A DNA stretch of 61,588 nucleotides from NCBI GenBank assembly GCA_002403205.1, contig DHHJ01000013.1:1-61588 (forward strand), given 5' to 3'. The position numbers were made by a program, and so were the translations under genes. This stretch comes from Anaerolineaceae bacterium UBA4775. Lineage in GTDB: Bacteria; Chloroflexota; Anaerolineae; Anaerolineales; Anaerolineaceae. Shown here one piece after another: positions 26,661-34,915 of the stretch (positions are counted from its first letter, which is position 1; each line of letters starts with the position of its first letter). The notes under the pieces are model-generated. The model saw nothing but the letters and a program-made list of their open reading frames with translations, ran no database searches and was not told the DNA's origin.

Positions 26661-27502
26661 TTAATGCGTAACTTCTACCTGCCATTCAAGCCCGTATCCG
26701 AGGTCGTATTGCTCGACGAAACTGCCCTGGTTGACAGCCAGACCCACGCGCATGAGTTCGTTGTTGTAGATGATCGGCTGATCTTTTTCTGCAAAGCCAA
26801 AGGATTTGTGGAATAGCAGTCTTTGATCGAACACAACCTCTCCCATGTGGCGGACGGTGAGCTGAAGTCGGTCTCCAAAATTAAATCCTGCAGCCATAAA
26901 CTAATTTAACGGGAAGTTCGTCCACAGGTTGCCAAAATTGGGTCGTTGATCTCAAAAATCCCTCGTGCACGCCCCGGTGTGAAGACGGGTTCAAGGAGCG
27001 GATGGGTGATGATTTCCTGCCGGTCATACGCCGGCCCGACCTATCCAAAAGTGATCAGCCCGCTGGCCAGGTTGGCCGCGCAGTACGAAAACAAGTCGCG
27101 ACCATGGAACACACTGACGCCCTCCGTGTTCTTGCCTTTGAGTCGGTTCGTGGATTCATCGATTTCTCGGATTGCGTCAACGCCGACCCAGTTCTTTATG
27201 TGGGTGAGCGAGCCATTGTCCGACGTGACAATGAAATAGCCATCACTTGTGCGGGCGACACAAGCCCGCCGGGGTGTTCCCACACCCGGATCGACCACGG
27301 AGAAAAAGATGGTCCCTTTAGGCCAAAAAGCCATGGATTGATCCAGGTGGTACGACGCGCTCCAGGTGTCAAATTTGGGGATCTCGTGGGTTCCGTCAAT
27401 GATCTCCAGTTCGCGGTCCACACTTTTGACCACGCCGTACATGGCGCACACTGCATCCTCTTTATAGGTGAAATCAGTTTGGTAGACGAGGATGGGCTTC
27501 AT
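26661..27502 (-). pseudogene. SAM hydroxide adenosyltransferase (DUF62), disrupted
   Basis: Normal start: ATG 27502 with AGGAG upstream, then MKPILVYQTDFTYKEDAV. The N-terminal domain is well kept (FFSVVDPGVGT, VTSDNGSLTHI, GVSVFHGRDLFSYCAA). The frame then meets TAG at 27043-27041, continues in the same frame with VGPAYDRQEI and EINDP, loses one base near 26934-26942, resumes in another frame (NLWTNFPLN), meets a second TAG at 26903-26901, and ends with an intact C-terminal domain (FGDRLQLTVRHMG to WQVEVTH). The family hydrolyses SAM to adenosine and methionine, or makes halogenated products. Three lesions suggest a young pseudogene or local base errors. Confidence 0.85.
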
Positions 27503-27691
27503 GTGGACACTCCTAAATAAACAGGTTGAAAAATCGGCTCTTGTTGATAAGAATGTGCAGCGGTCTTGACCCTCAGGCAGGGGCAGTTCAGACCCATCCC
27601 CCATCACCCGGGGCATGATAAGCCTATCATCAAACCTTAACTGTGTATAATTGAGGTGAGTTTATGGGATCATCAGGAAGGGAATGGAAGC

Positions 27692-28813
27692 ATGGCGAAG
27701 AAAATCGGGATCTTGACCGCAGGCAGCGACTGCCCTGGGTTAAATGCAGCCATCCGGGGTTTTGGCAAAACCGCCAGGAATATCCACGGCATGGACTTGG
27801 TGGGTTTTCGGGACGGCTTTCGGGGGCTGCTGAGCAATCGCACCATGGACCTGGGCGGTGATGCGCTGTCAAACATCCTCACCGCAGGCGGGACCATTTT
27901 GGGCACCACGCGGGATGTGCCGCACAGAGTTGAGGAAGATGGCCAGATCGTTGATAAAACGGACCTGGCAGTAGAGGTTTTCAAGCAAAATCAACTTGAT
28001 GCCCTGGTGTGCATCGGCGGCCGCGAGACGATGGTGGCTACCCAGCACCTGCTTGAGGCTGGTTTGAACGTACTGACGCTGCCCAAATCGGCGGTCAACG
28101 ATGTGCCCCTGACGGATTCAACCATCGGGTTTGATACCGCCAAGATGATCGCCACGGAAGCGATCGACCGCTTGCACAGCACAGCAAACAGCACCCATCG
28201 CATCATCATTGTAGAAATCATGGGGCGGGAAGTGGGTTGGCTGACACTGGGCGCAGGCATCGCGGCCGGTGCTGATGTGATCTTGATCCCTGAAATCCCC
28301 TACGAAATCGACAAGATTGCTGAGGCGATCCTGGCACGCAACCGGGCTGGGAAGATGTTCAGCATCGTGGCAGTGGCCGAAGGCGCCCATTCCTCAGAAT
28401 TGATGGCCTTTTTTGAGCGCTCGATGAAGATCAATCGGCACGTGCATCAGGAAGAGGGGCCTGAAGCAGGCAAGGAGCGGATGGAGGAGCTGAAAAGCAA
28501 ATATTCCGGTGAAACCCTGATGCTTGCCAACCGTCTGGAGAGCACCACGGGGATCGAAAGCCGTATCACCATCCTGGGGTACTTGCTGCGCGGCGGGGCA
28601 CCTTCTGCCAGCGATCGTGTTCTGTCCACACAGCTGGGGACCCGGGCTGCAGACCTGGTTGCTGAGGGCAAATTCGGGATGATGGTGGGGGTCCAGGGCG
28701 GCAAAACCGCCTGTGTGCCGATTGAAGCAGTGATCGATGAGGAAAAACCGGTGCCGCCAGACCATCCCTGGCTGGTCAGCGCCCGCAATGTGGGCACGGT
28801 GCTGGGCGATTGA
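27692..28813 (+). CDS. 6-phosphofructokinase-family protein with altered active site
   Basis: 373 residues from ATG 27692 (GGAAGGG upstream; GTG at 27656 is also open). The fold is clearly that of PFK: SDCPGLNAAIR (11-22), TIGFDTA, EIMGREVGWLTLGAGIAAGADVILIPE, LGYLLRGG and a final SDRVLSTQLGTRAADL. Two central motifs differ: the nucleotide/Mg motif GGDGS reads GGRET (109-113) and the catalytic PKTIDND reads PKSAVND (131-137), so the proton-abstracting Asp is Val. The first glycine of GGDCPG is Ser. I infer loss or change of kinase activity, perhaps a regulatory or structural PFK paralogue. The neighbour upstream is the divergent, disrupted SAM adenosyltransferase. Confidence 0.85.
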   Translation: MAKKIGILTAGSDCPGLNAAIRGFGKTARNIHGMDLVGFRDGFRGLLSNRTMDLGGDALSNILTAGGTILGTTRDVPHRVEEDGQIVDKTDLAVEVFKQNQLDALVCIGGRETMVATQHLLEAGLNVLTLPKSAVNDVPLTDSTIGFDTAKMIATEAIDRLHSTANSTHRIIIVEIMGREVGWLTLGAGIAAGADVILIPEIPYEIDKIAEAILARNRAGKMFSIVAVAEGAHSSELMAFFERSMKINRHVHQEEGPEAGKERMEELKSKYSGETLMLANRLESTTGIESRITILGYLLRGGAPSASDRVLSTQLGTRAADLVAEGKFGMMVGVQGGKTACVPIEAVIDEEKPVPPDHPWLVSARNVGTVLGD

Positions 28814-28963
28814 TGTGCTGCGCTTTCTCATTGGGTTTGACTGGGATGTGCAATTTATCAACAGATGAAATGCAATTGTGTTCTTAGGGGTGATGTGTAA
28901 ATAATTCCGCCCGAATGAGATCAGACTTGTTGATCGGGCGCATCTGCAGATGGACTTTTGATC

Positions 28964-28997
28964 TAAAAATAGGCCGCTCATGGAAAAAGAGCGGCCT
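28964..28997 (-). terminator. Rho-independent terminator of the DUF438 operon
   Basis: Read leftward: a 9-base perfect stem (28997-28989 with 28979-28971) with a 9-base loop, followed by A and five T (28970-28965). It lies 30 bases beyond the stop codon of the DUF438 gene, on that strand. Confidence 0.85.
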
Positions 28998-29026
28998 GTG
29001 CTGTTCGTGAAGTTAATGGGTTGAGA

Positions 29027-30250
29027 TCAATCGGTATAGCCGGGGGCATCGTCCAGCAGACGCCGTTCGCCCTCAAGGGCGCGGATGTGGGTCACATTCT
29101 GAGAGACCTCAATGCAGCCTTTGTAGGTGCCCTGGGCATCTCGCAGGGCAAAATAGCGGATATGGATGAATTGGCCGCCCATCTGGATCCAGAACTCGGC
29201 CACATCACGCTTTCCTGAGCGGAAGTCGTCCAAAATGATGGTGACACGGTGCACGCTTTGCGGCGGGTGGCACTTGGTGACTTCGCGGCCGATGATGGCG
29301 GGTGAGCGGTCGAAGATGCGCTCGAGCCCCTGGGAAAAGTAGCGCACACGGTCGTGCTCGTCCACAAAGGTGACGTCCACGGGCAGGTGGGTCAGCATGA
29401 GGTTGATTTGCTCCTGGGTCAGCGCGCCGGTAGCAAGCGAGATCAGGCCCTCTGGGAGGGAACTGGCCTGCTGTTCTGGCACCACGGGCTCTGCTTGGGC
29501 CTGCCCGGATTGGCGCATCTTGACGTCGACAAAGCCAATCTCAACTTCTTGCTCACGGATTTCAGCCCATTCCTGGTCAGAAAGCCTATCCAGGGCGGCC
29601 GGGAAGAGGATCTTTTCTTCTTTATAGATCATCTCGCGGATGTTGTCGGCCATGCCGTCAAACAACTCAGCGGCGTCAAGGGCATCCGGGTCGGAATCGG
29701 CGACCAGGTTTCGAAATGCTTTGATCTCAGCCCGAATGTCGTTATCGACGCCCCACATGACGGTGGAGGGACCTTCAAAGCCTTTCTTCTCTAAATAAGG
29801 GAAGAGGATATTCTCTTTGCGGGAGTAGTGCTTCTCGATGGCGGCCAGGTTTTCTGTTTGTTGTCTGAGTGAATCCAGGGCGTCGGGATCGTCCTCCTCC
29901 CAGGCTTCGAGGGTTTCTTCCATTGCCTCAAGCAAGCGCATGATGACCTCGTTTTCCATCCGGAAGGTGAACACAGGGTGGCCGGGCAGGGATTCGGGGG
30001 CGGGTTCTTCATCGAGGGAATCGCGGAAGACGGCCACGTGCAGGTCGCACAGGGTTTGGATCTCAGCAACGGAAACACCTTCACCGATCAAGGCGCGTTC
30101 GGCTTCGGCGATCTCGCTGGCGGTGGCACCGCTGATCACATCGCCGAATTTTTCCTTTAAGGCTTCAACCGTCTCGCCGGCATGCAGGCGCTGAATGACC
30201 TCTTTCAGGGCTTCCTTGCGCTGGCTGGCGTTATTGATATATTCACTCAT
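29027..30250 (-). CDS. DUF438 - hemerythrin - PAS domain protein
   Basis: 407 residues. The N-terminal DUF438 domain (about 10-80) holds the ALKEVIQRLHAGE and LCDLHVAVF stretches. A hemerythrin HHE domain (about 90-240) shows the expected metal ligands: GHPVFTF, EKHYSRKENILFPYLE and EEKILFPAALDRL. A C-terminal PAS domain (about 290-395) has the CHPPQSVH motif of the PAS subgroup usual in these proteins. The diiron site should bind O2 or NO, and PAS may sense haem or redox. GGAGGA lies 5 bases before the ATG. It follows the ferredoxin gene by 17 bases and ends at a good terminator, so it is last in the operon. Confidence 0.92.
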   Translation of the reverse strand: MSEYINNASQRKEALKEVIQRLHAGETVEALKEKFGDVISGATASEIAEAERALIGEGVSVAEIQTLCDLHVAVFRDSLDEEPAPESLPGHPVFTFRMENEVIMRLLEAMEETLEAWEEDDPDALDSLRQQTENLAAIEKHYSRKENILFPYLEKKGFEGPSTVMWGVDNDIRAEIKAFRNLVADSDPDALDAAELFDGMADNIREMIYKEEKILFPAALDRLSDQEWAEIREQEVEIGFVDVKMRQSGQAQAEPVVPEQQASSLPEGLISLATGALTQEQINLMLTHLPVDVTFVDEHDRVRYFSQGLERIFDRSPAIIGREVTKCHPPQSVHRVTIILDDFRSGKRDVAEFWIQMGGQFIHIRYFALRDAQGTYKGCIEVSQNVTHIRALEGERRLLDDAPGYTD

Positions 30251-30267
30251 GGATTCCTCCGTTGCAA

Positions 30268-30501
30268 TTATGATAGATTTATTGATTCAGATTGTGCACC
30301 CCACGTGACTGTGAGGGGCGCTCGAATGGCACCGGTCGGGCAGAGACCTTCACATTCCAGGCAATAGGTGCAGGTGAGCGGGATGTTGAACACTGGGCCC
30401 TGTTCTCTCATTGTCAGCGCATCTTCCGGGCAAAGGACAGCGCACAGTGTGCAGTGATTGCACAAAGAAAGGTTGATGCTGGGAGTGATTGGGTCGGCCA
30501 T
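30268..30501 (-). CDS. Small 4Fe-4S dicluster ferredoxin
   Basis: 77 residues with two cluster motifs, CNHCTLCAVLCP (about 14-25) and CTYCLECEGLCP (about 44-55), the 2[4Fe-4S] pattern of low-potential ferredoxins. The ATG has GGAGCACCT upstream. It lies between the Crp/Fnr-type regulator (94 bases upstream) and the DUF438/hemerythrin gene (17 bases downstream), all leftward. It may supply or remove electrons for the diiron protein; that pairing is inferred from gene order only. Confidence 0.93.
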   Translation of the reverse strand: MADPITPSINLSLCNHCTLCAVLCPEDALTMREQGPVFNIPLTCTYCLECEGLCPTGAIRAPLTVTWGAQSESINLS

Positions 30502-30595
30502 AGGTGCTCCAGGTTTTCATTCACCCTGATGATACGCCAAGATGGCACCGCTGGATAGGACTTAAGTCACATTCGGCTGAGAAAGTGGCCTTTGG

Positions 30596-31264
30596 TCAAA
30601 GGTCTTGTTCCTGGGCTACAGCAGCCAGTTGGTCTCGGTTTTGAAGGGTGATCTGTCCTCCCTGGCGCTGGATCAGGCCCGCAGCCTCGAAATCGCGCAG
30701 CAAACGCCCGACCACATCCCGCACCGTGCCGATGTGGGCCGCGATCTCATCCTGGGTCCATCCCGCCGGTGACGGTTTGAGGTCTGCCAGCTCGATCAGG
30801 AAACGTGCCAGGCGGGCCCGCACGGCATACAGGGACAAGTCTGCGGCCAGGTCAGTCATCTTGGCAAGGCGTGTCGCCAGCTGGTGCAGCAAAAGTGCTG
30901 AAAAATCAGGGAAGCGGTTGATCAGACGGTGGAAATCGGATGCTGACAGGACCAAGACGGTCACCTCGCTGAGGGTCTCGATGGTGGCGCGATTAGCTTT
31001 ATCTTTCGAGAGCAGCGAGATCAGGTTGATGGGGTCGCCGTTAGAAAAGCGAGCCAGGACCTGCACCCGACCTTCGGGGTTCATCCGCAGCGCCCTGGCC
31101 TCACCTGAGATTAGAAAATAGCCATGCTCTGCGGGCATGCCTTCGATGAGCAACGTGTAACCCGGGGCAAGCTGGCGGGTGAAGGCACAGCGGGAAATGG
31201 CCAGGCGTGTGTCCGGCTGGAGGGAAGAGAACATGGGTATTTTGCTTAAAACATCGTTTTCCAT
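30596..31264 (-). CDS. Crp/Fnr family transcriptional regulator
   Basis: 222 residues with an N-terminal cyclic-nucleotide-binding beta barrel (about 10-125), a long dimerisation helix and a C-terminal winged helix (TQDEIAAHIGTVRDVVGRLLRDFEAAGLI, about 165-195). The N-terminal four-Cys signature of true Fnr is absent and only one Cys is present, so it does not carry an Fnr-type iron-sulfur cluster; a haem or other ligand is possible. It heads the ferredoxin - DUF438/hemerythrin cluster and diverges from the GH3 gene. No strong ribosome binding site is visible. Confidence 0.93.
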   Translation of the reverse strand: MENDVLSKIPMFSSLQPDTRLAISRCAFTRQLAPGYTLLIEGMPAEHGYFLISGEARALRMNPEGRVQVLARFSNGDPINLISLLSKDKANRATIETLSEVTVLVLSASDFHRLINRFPDFSALLLHQLATRLAKMTDLAADLSLYAVRARLARFLIELADLKPSPAGWTQDEIAAHIGTVRDVVGRLLRDFEAAGLIQRQGGQITLQNRDQLAAVAQEQDL

Positions 31265-31294
31265 GTGCGCTGTGTGATTGATTGGACTGATTCG

Positions 31295-31335
31295 TTGATC
31301 AAGTCAATTTTACCAGCACAGTATACGTTTATAAT
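31295..31335 (+). promoter_or_regulatory. Candidate activator site and -10 element for the GH3 gene
   Basis: TATAAT at 31330-31335 predicts a start near 31342. There is no recognisable -35. Instead TTGA-N5-TCAA (31295-31307) is centred about 41 bases upstream of the start, the usual class II position for Crp/Fnr activators, though the spacer is one base shorter than the Fnr consensus. The divergent Crp/Fnr-type gene is the obvious candidate regulator. Confidence 0.35.
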
Positions 31336-31373
31336 TAGGAAATGATCACTGGATAAGGCGAACTGAGGAAAAC

Positions 31374-33851
31374 ATGAATCTTGAAACGCATCATAAGAAA
31401 ATTGAATCTCTGCTCAAACAAATGACATTGTCTGAAAAGGTCGACTTGCTTTCCGGCCTCAATAAATGGTATACCGTTCCGATCGAGCGATTAGGGATCC
31501 CATCGGTGGTGATGACGGACGGACCGCATGGCATCCGCACCGAGGGGCACGGATCGAACCGCATCGTCGGGACAGCCACGGCTTATCCGCACGGTGTGGC
31601 CATGGCGTCCACTTGGAACAGGGACTTAATCGAGCGCATGGGCGTCGGGCTGGCAGAAGAAACCCGCCAGATGGGCTGTCATATCATCCTGGGCCCTTGC
31701 GTCAACATCGTGCGGTCACCGCTGGGCGGGCGCAACTTTGAAACCTTCTCTGAAGACCCCTACCTGGCCGGTCAGATCGGCGTGGCGTATGTTAAAGGCG
31801 TGCAAAGCCAGCGTATTGGTGTCTCACTGAAGCATTACGCGGCCAATAACCAGGAAATTGAGCGCTTTAGGGGCAATTCTGTGGTGGATGAGCGGACGCT
31901 GCGAGAAATCTACCTGCCGGCCTTTGAAACCGTGGTCAAAGAAGCGCAACCCTGGACGGTGATGTGCTCGTACAACCGCATCAATGGGATCTACGCCAGC
32001 GAGCACGAGGTCTTACTGCGCAAGATCCTCAAAGAAGAATGGGGCTTTGATGGGGTGGTGGTCTCTGACTGGGGCGCAGTGCATGATATTTTCAGCCCCA
32101 TCCAGGCCGGGCTGGACCTTGAAATGCCAGGGCCGGCGCGCTATTTTGGGCAGGCTCTGGAGGCGGCCGTGAATACCTGGCAGGTGGATGAGTGCTTGGT
32201 GGACGATGCTGCCCGCCGGATGCTGGGCTTGCTGTTCCGGGCAGGCGTGATGGAGAAAGTTGAATTGCCAAAGGGGAGCGGAGACACCCCGGCACACCGG
32301 GCGCTGGCACGTGAAGTTGCCAATGAAGCGATGGTGCTGTTGAAGAATGAAGCCAACCAGTTACCGTTTGACAGGTCTCAGATCAAAAAGCTGGCGGTGA
32401 TCGGGCTGAATGCCATCTCGGTGGTCAGCGGCGGTGGCAGCTCACGCGTGGACCCACATCATTGGGCTACGCCGTTGGAAGGGCTGCGCGCGAAACTCTG
32501 CAATGATATGGAAATTTTCTATGAGCCAGGCTACGACAACCGCAGCAACCCCAGAACGGTAGAAAAGGAACGCTTCACCCATCCGGATGGCCAAACCCAG
32601 GGCTTGCAGGCAGAATTGTTCAACAACCTTGATTTGTCTGGTCAACCAGCCGTCACCAGGGTGGATACCCAGATCAAGAACTGGTGGGGCGGCGGCGGCC
32701 CGGCTACCGGGGTGATCGATCCCAAGCACTTCAGCATCCGCTGGACGGGGAGCTTTACCCCGACAGAGTCGGGTGAAACCCAGTTTTTCCTGAGCAATAC
32801 GGGAACTGCCCGGGTCTGGCTGGATGGCGAGTTGATCCTGGATAATGACGTGGGATTGCGAACCTCATCCAACATTGACGGTGAGAGCATGGTGGCCAAG
32901 GCTGCGCTCAAGCTCGAAAAGGGCCGCGCGTATGCTTTCAAAGCAGAGTATATCAGCGGAGAGCGGAACCCCTTTGCCCTGGTCCATTTATCTTATAAAC
33001 CTGCCCTGGGCGTTGAGGGCGATCTGCTCGAGCGGGCCGTCTCCTTGGCAAGGGACTGCGACGCTGCTATCATCGTGGCAGGGCTGTCGGACACCTTCGA
33101 AAGCGAGGGCTACGATCGGCCGGAGATGGATTTGCCGGGCGACCAGGATGCTTTGATTCGGGCGGTGGCAGCAGTTAACCCAAATACAGCGGTAGTGGTC
33201 AACGCGGGGGCACCCGTGGCCATGGATTGGACGGAGGCGGTTGACGCGGTGCTGCTGGCTTACTACCCCGGGCAGGAGGGAGGGCATGCCCTGGCGGACA
33301 TCCTGTTTGGCGATGTGAACCCTTCAGGCAAGCTGACCGTCACCTTCCCCAAACGCCTGGAGGATAACCCGGCTTACATCAATTACCCCGGTGTGAGAGA
33401 CGTCTATTATGGTGAGCGGATCTTTGTTGGCTACCGCTATTACGAAAAGAAAGATGTCCAACCCTTGTTCCCCTTCGGGCACGGGCTGAGCTATACCCGC
33501 TTTGCTTACAGGGGCCTGGCCTGGCCAGAGCAGGTGGGGACAGGGGAGGATTTCAAGGTGTCGCTGACGGTTGAAAACATTGGTGAAGTGCCAGGCCACG
33601 AGGTGGTGCAGCTTTACATCCGGGATGTGGAATCAGCCCTGGTACGCCCGGTCAAAGAGCTGAAGGGGTTTGAGAAAGTGTATTTAGCCCCCGGAGAGAA
33701 GACCAAAGTGACTTTTAAGCTGACCCCGCGTGACCTGTCTTACTACGACCCGCATCTGCCAGGCTGGGTAGCCGAGCCGGGCGAGTTTGAAGTGCTGGTG
33801 GGTGCCAGTTCGCAAGACATTCGCTTAAGCGGCACCTTTGAGCTGCTTTAA
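31374..33851 (+). CDS. Glycoside hydrolase family 3 beta-glucosidase with PA14 domain
   Basis: 825 residues: an N-terminal (beta/alpha)8 domain with the nucleophile Asp232 in VVVSDWGA, an alpha/beta sandwich domain split by a PA14 carbohydrate-binding insertion (about 405-535, LQAELFNNLDLSG to GRAYAFKAEY), and a C-terminal fibronectin-III-like domain (about 710-825). GRNFETFSEDPYLAG and SLKHYAANNQE are family hallmarks. The order matches intracellular beta-glucosidases and related exo-acting enzymes on plant glycosides or cello-oligosaccharides. No signal peptide is visible. The start is supported by GAGGAAAAC before the ATG. Confidence 0.95.
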   Translation: MNLETHHKKIESLLKQMTLSEKVDLLSGLNKWYTVPIERLGIPSVVMTDGPHGIRTEGHGSNRIVGTATAYPHGVAMASTWNRDLIERMGVGLAEETRQMGCHIILGPCVNIVRSPLGGRNFETFSEDPYLAGQIGVAYVKGVQSQRIGVSLKHYAANNQEIERFRGNSVVDERTLREIYLPAFETVVKEAQPWTVMCSYNRINGIYASEHEVLLRKILKEEWGFDGVVVSDWGAVHDIFSPIQAGLDLEMPGPARYFGQALEAAVNTWQVDECLVDDAARRMLGLLFRAGVMEKVELPKGSGDTPAHRALAREVANEAMVLLKNEANQLPFDRSQIKKLAVIGLNAISVVSGGGSSRVDPHHWATPLEGLRAKLCNDMEIFYEPGYDNRSNPRTVEKERFTHPDGQTQGLQAELFNNLDLSGQPAVTRVDTQIKNWWGGGGPATGVIDPKHFSIRWTGSFTPTESGETQFFLSNTGTARVWLDGELILDNDVGLRTSSNIDGESMVAKAALKLEKGRAYAFKAEYISGERNPFALVHLSYKPALGVEGDLLERAVSLARDCDAAIIVAGLSDTFESEGYDRPEMDLPGDQDALIRAVAAVNPNTAVVVNAGAPVAMDWTEAVDAVLLAYYPGQEGGHALADILFGDVNPSGKLTVTFPKRLEDNPAYINYPGVRDVYYGERIFVGYRYYEKKDVQPLFPFGHGLSYTRFAYRGLAWPEQVGTGEDFKVSLTVENIGEVPGHEVVQLYIRDVESALVRPVKELKGFEKVYLAPGEKTKVTFKLTPRDLSYYDPHLPGWVAEPGEFEVLVGASSQDIRLSGTFELL

Positions 33852-33888
33852 TCACAGCAGGTGCAAGTTTTATCGAGCCCCTGTAATC

Positions 33889-34881
33889 TTATAAACCATA
33901 TTTCTGGTCAAGAGATTTTGTTAGCCATGGGAGAATGTTTTCCTGTCTCATTTGGTTAATTATCCTCTGCCAGGTGACACTTTTCAGCATGTGAGGGTGT
34001 TTTAATGCGTTTTTAGTCTCCCAAAAGGATTTATAAATTTTTCCACCAGGACGACAGGCGGGGTTTCGTTCGTCAAAAATAATGATAACTTGCCCATTTT
34101 CGGGTTGAGGATTCCCGTTTTTTCTGATTCCGGCCGCTAATATATTGCGAACCAATTGGTAGTTGTATCGCAAATGGCATGTAACCTGATCTTCATCCTT
34201 ATCCCATTTGAAAAATGTGGGAACATAATCCCAATAGGAAATGCCTTTTTTTGTTAATGGACACTTTTCTTTGCGCCCATTATGTTGTCTGTAGGCACCA
34301 GTGCAATAATCTTTGTCGTAGTTAGAAACGGTTTTTTTAAGGTGAGGGCGTGAACAACTACCAAACTCAGATTCGGTGAATTTACATTCAATTGCTACCT
34401 GGAAATCTCCTGGAATAAATGCGTCGATACGGGTCTTGCGAGGCTCCTGTAAATAATCAATTTTGTGCTCCATGATTAATTGGTCGAATTCAATCACCTG
34501 CGAAATTATCAATGGTTGCCCGTCATCATCACCCAATCGGGAGAGTATTGACAATTCCCCATGGACAAAAAGGTTTCCAAGAACGCTGATGGCCAAAGCC
34601 TGAGAGCTGTTCATGCTTCGATACCACTTATGACGCTCCCCATGTGGAAATAAATTTCTTACCTTTTTATTTTCCTCTGATTGAGAATTCGGCGAAATAA
34701 GAATATTCTTATCAGATTCCGAAGGATGGAATACAGGTGGACGGTGATTGCCAAGGTTGGGTTGGTCAAAGTACTTATCCAGTGGGTTGAATTCACATTC
34801 CTGATATTTCCAATACCTCTGGATGAGATCGTCGTTATAGTTTTTATAATCCCCCCGTTTAACTTTTGTTTCTATTTTCAT
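33889..34881 (-). CDS. PD-(D/E)XK nuclease-like protein, PGN_0703-type restriction endonuclease
   Basis: 330 residues. The core has RIDAFIPGDFQVAIECKF: Asp153, then Glu165-Cys166-Lys167, the D...ExK pattern of PD-(D/E)XK nucleases. MNSSQALAISVLGNL (about 90) and the later Cys-rich CTGAYRQHNGRKEKC and YNYQLVRNILAAG segments are reminiscent of the PGN_0703 family; that naming is from memory of the family, so moderate. The gene is visibly richer in A+T than its neighbours, suggesting transfer. No cognate methyltransferase is adjacent, so it may be a solitary or methyl-dependent nuclease. ATG at 34881 has AAAGG upstream. Confidence 0.6.
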   Translation of the reverse strand: MKIETKVKRGDYKNYNDDLIQRYWKYQECEFNPLDKYFDQPNLGNHRPPVFHPSESDKNILISPNSQSEENKKVRNLFPHGERHKWYRSMNSSQALAISVLGNLFVHGELSILSRLGDDDGQPLIISQVIEFDQLIMEHKIDYLQEPRKTRIDAFIPGDFQVAIECKFTESEFGSCSRPHLKKTVSNYDKDYCTGAYRQHNGRKEKCPLTKKGISYWDYVPTFFKWDKDEDQVTCHLRYNYQLVRNILAAGIRKNGNPQPENGQVIIIFDERNPACRPGGKIYKSFWETKNALKHPHMLKSVTWQRIINQMRQENILPWLTKSLDQKYGL

Positions 34882-34915
34882 GTCAGCCTTTATGGTTTAT
34901 GCGCTTAGGTTGGTC

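Noticed and set aside
26901..27043. Genome-wide TAG recoding
   Set aside because: TAG ends apparently normal genes in the same window (for example at 1526-1528 and 40936-40938), so general reassignment is unlikely.
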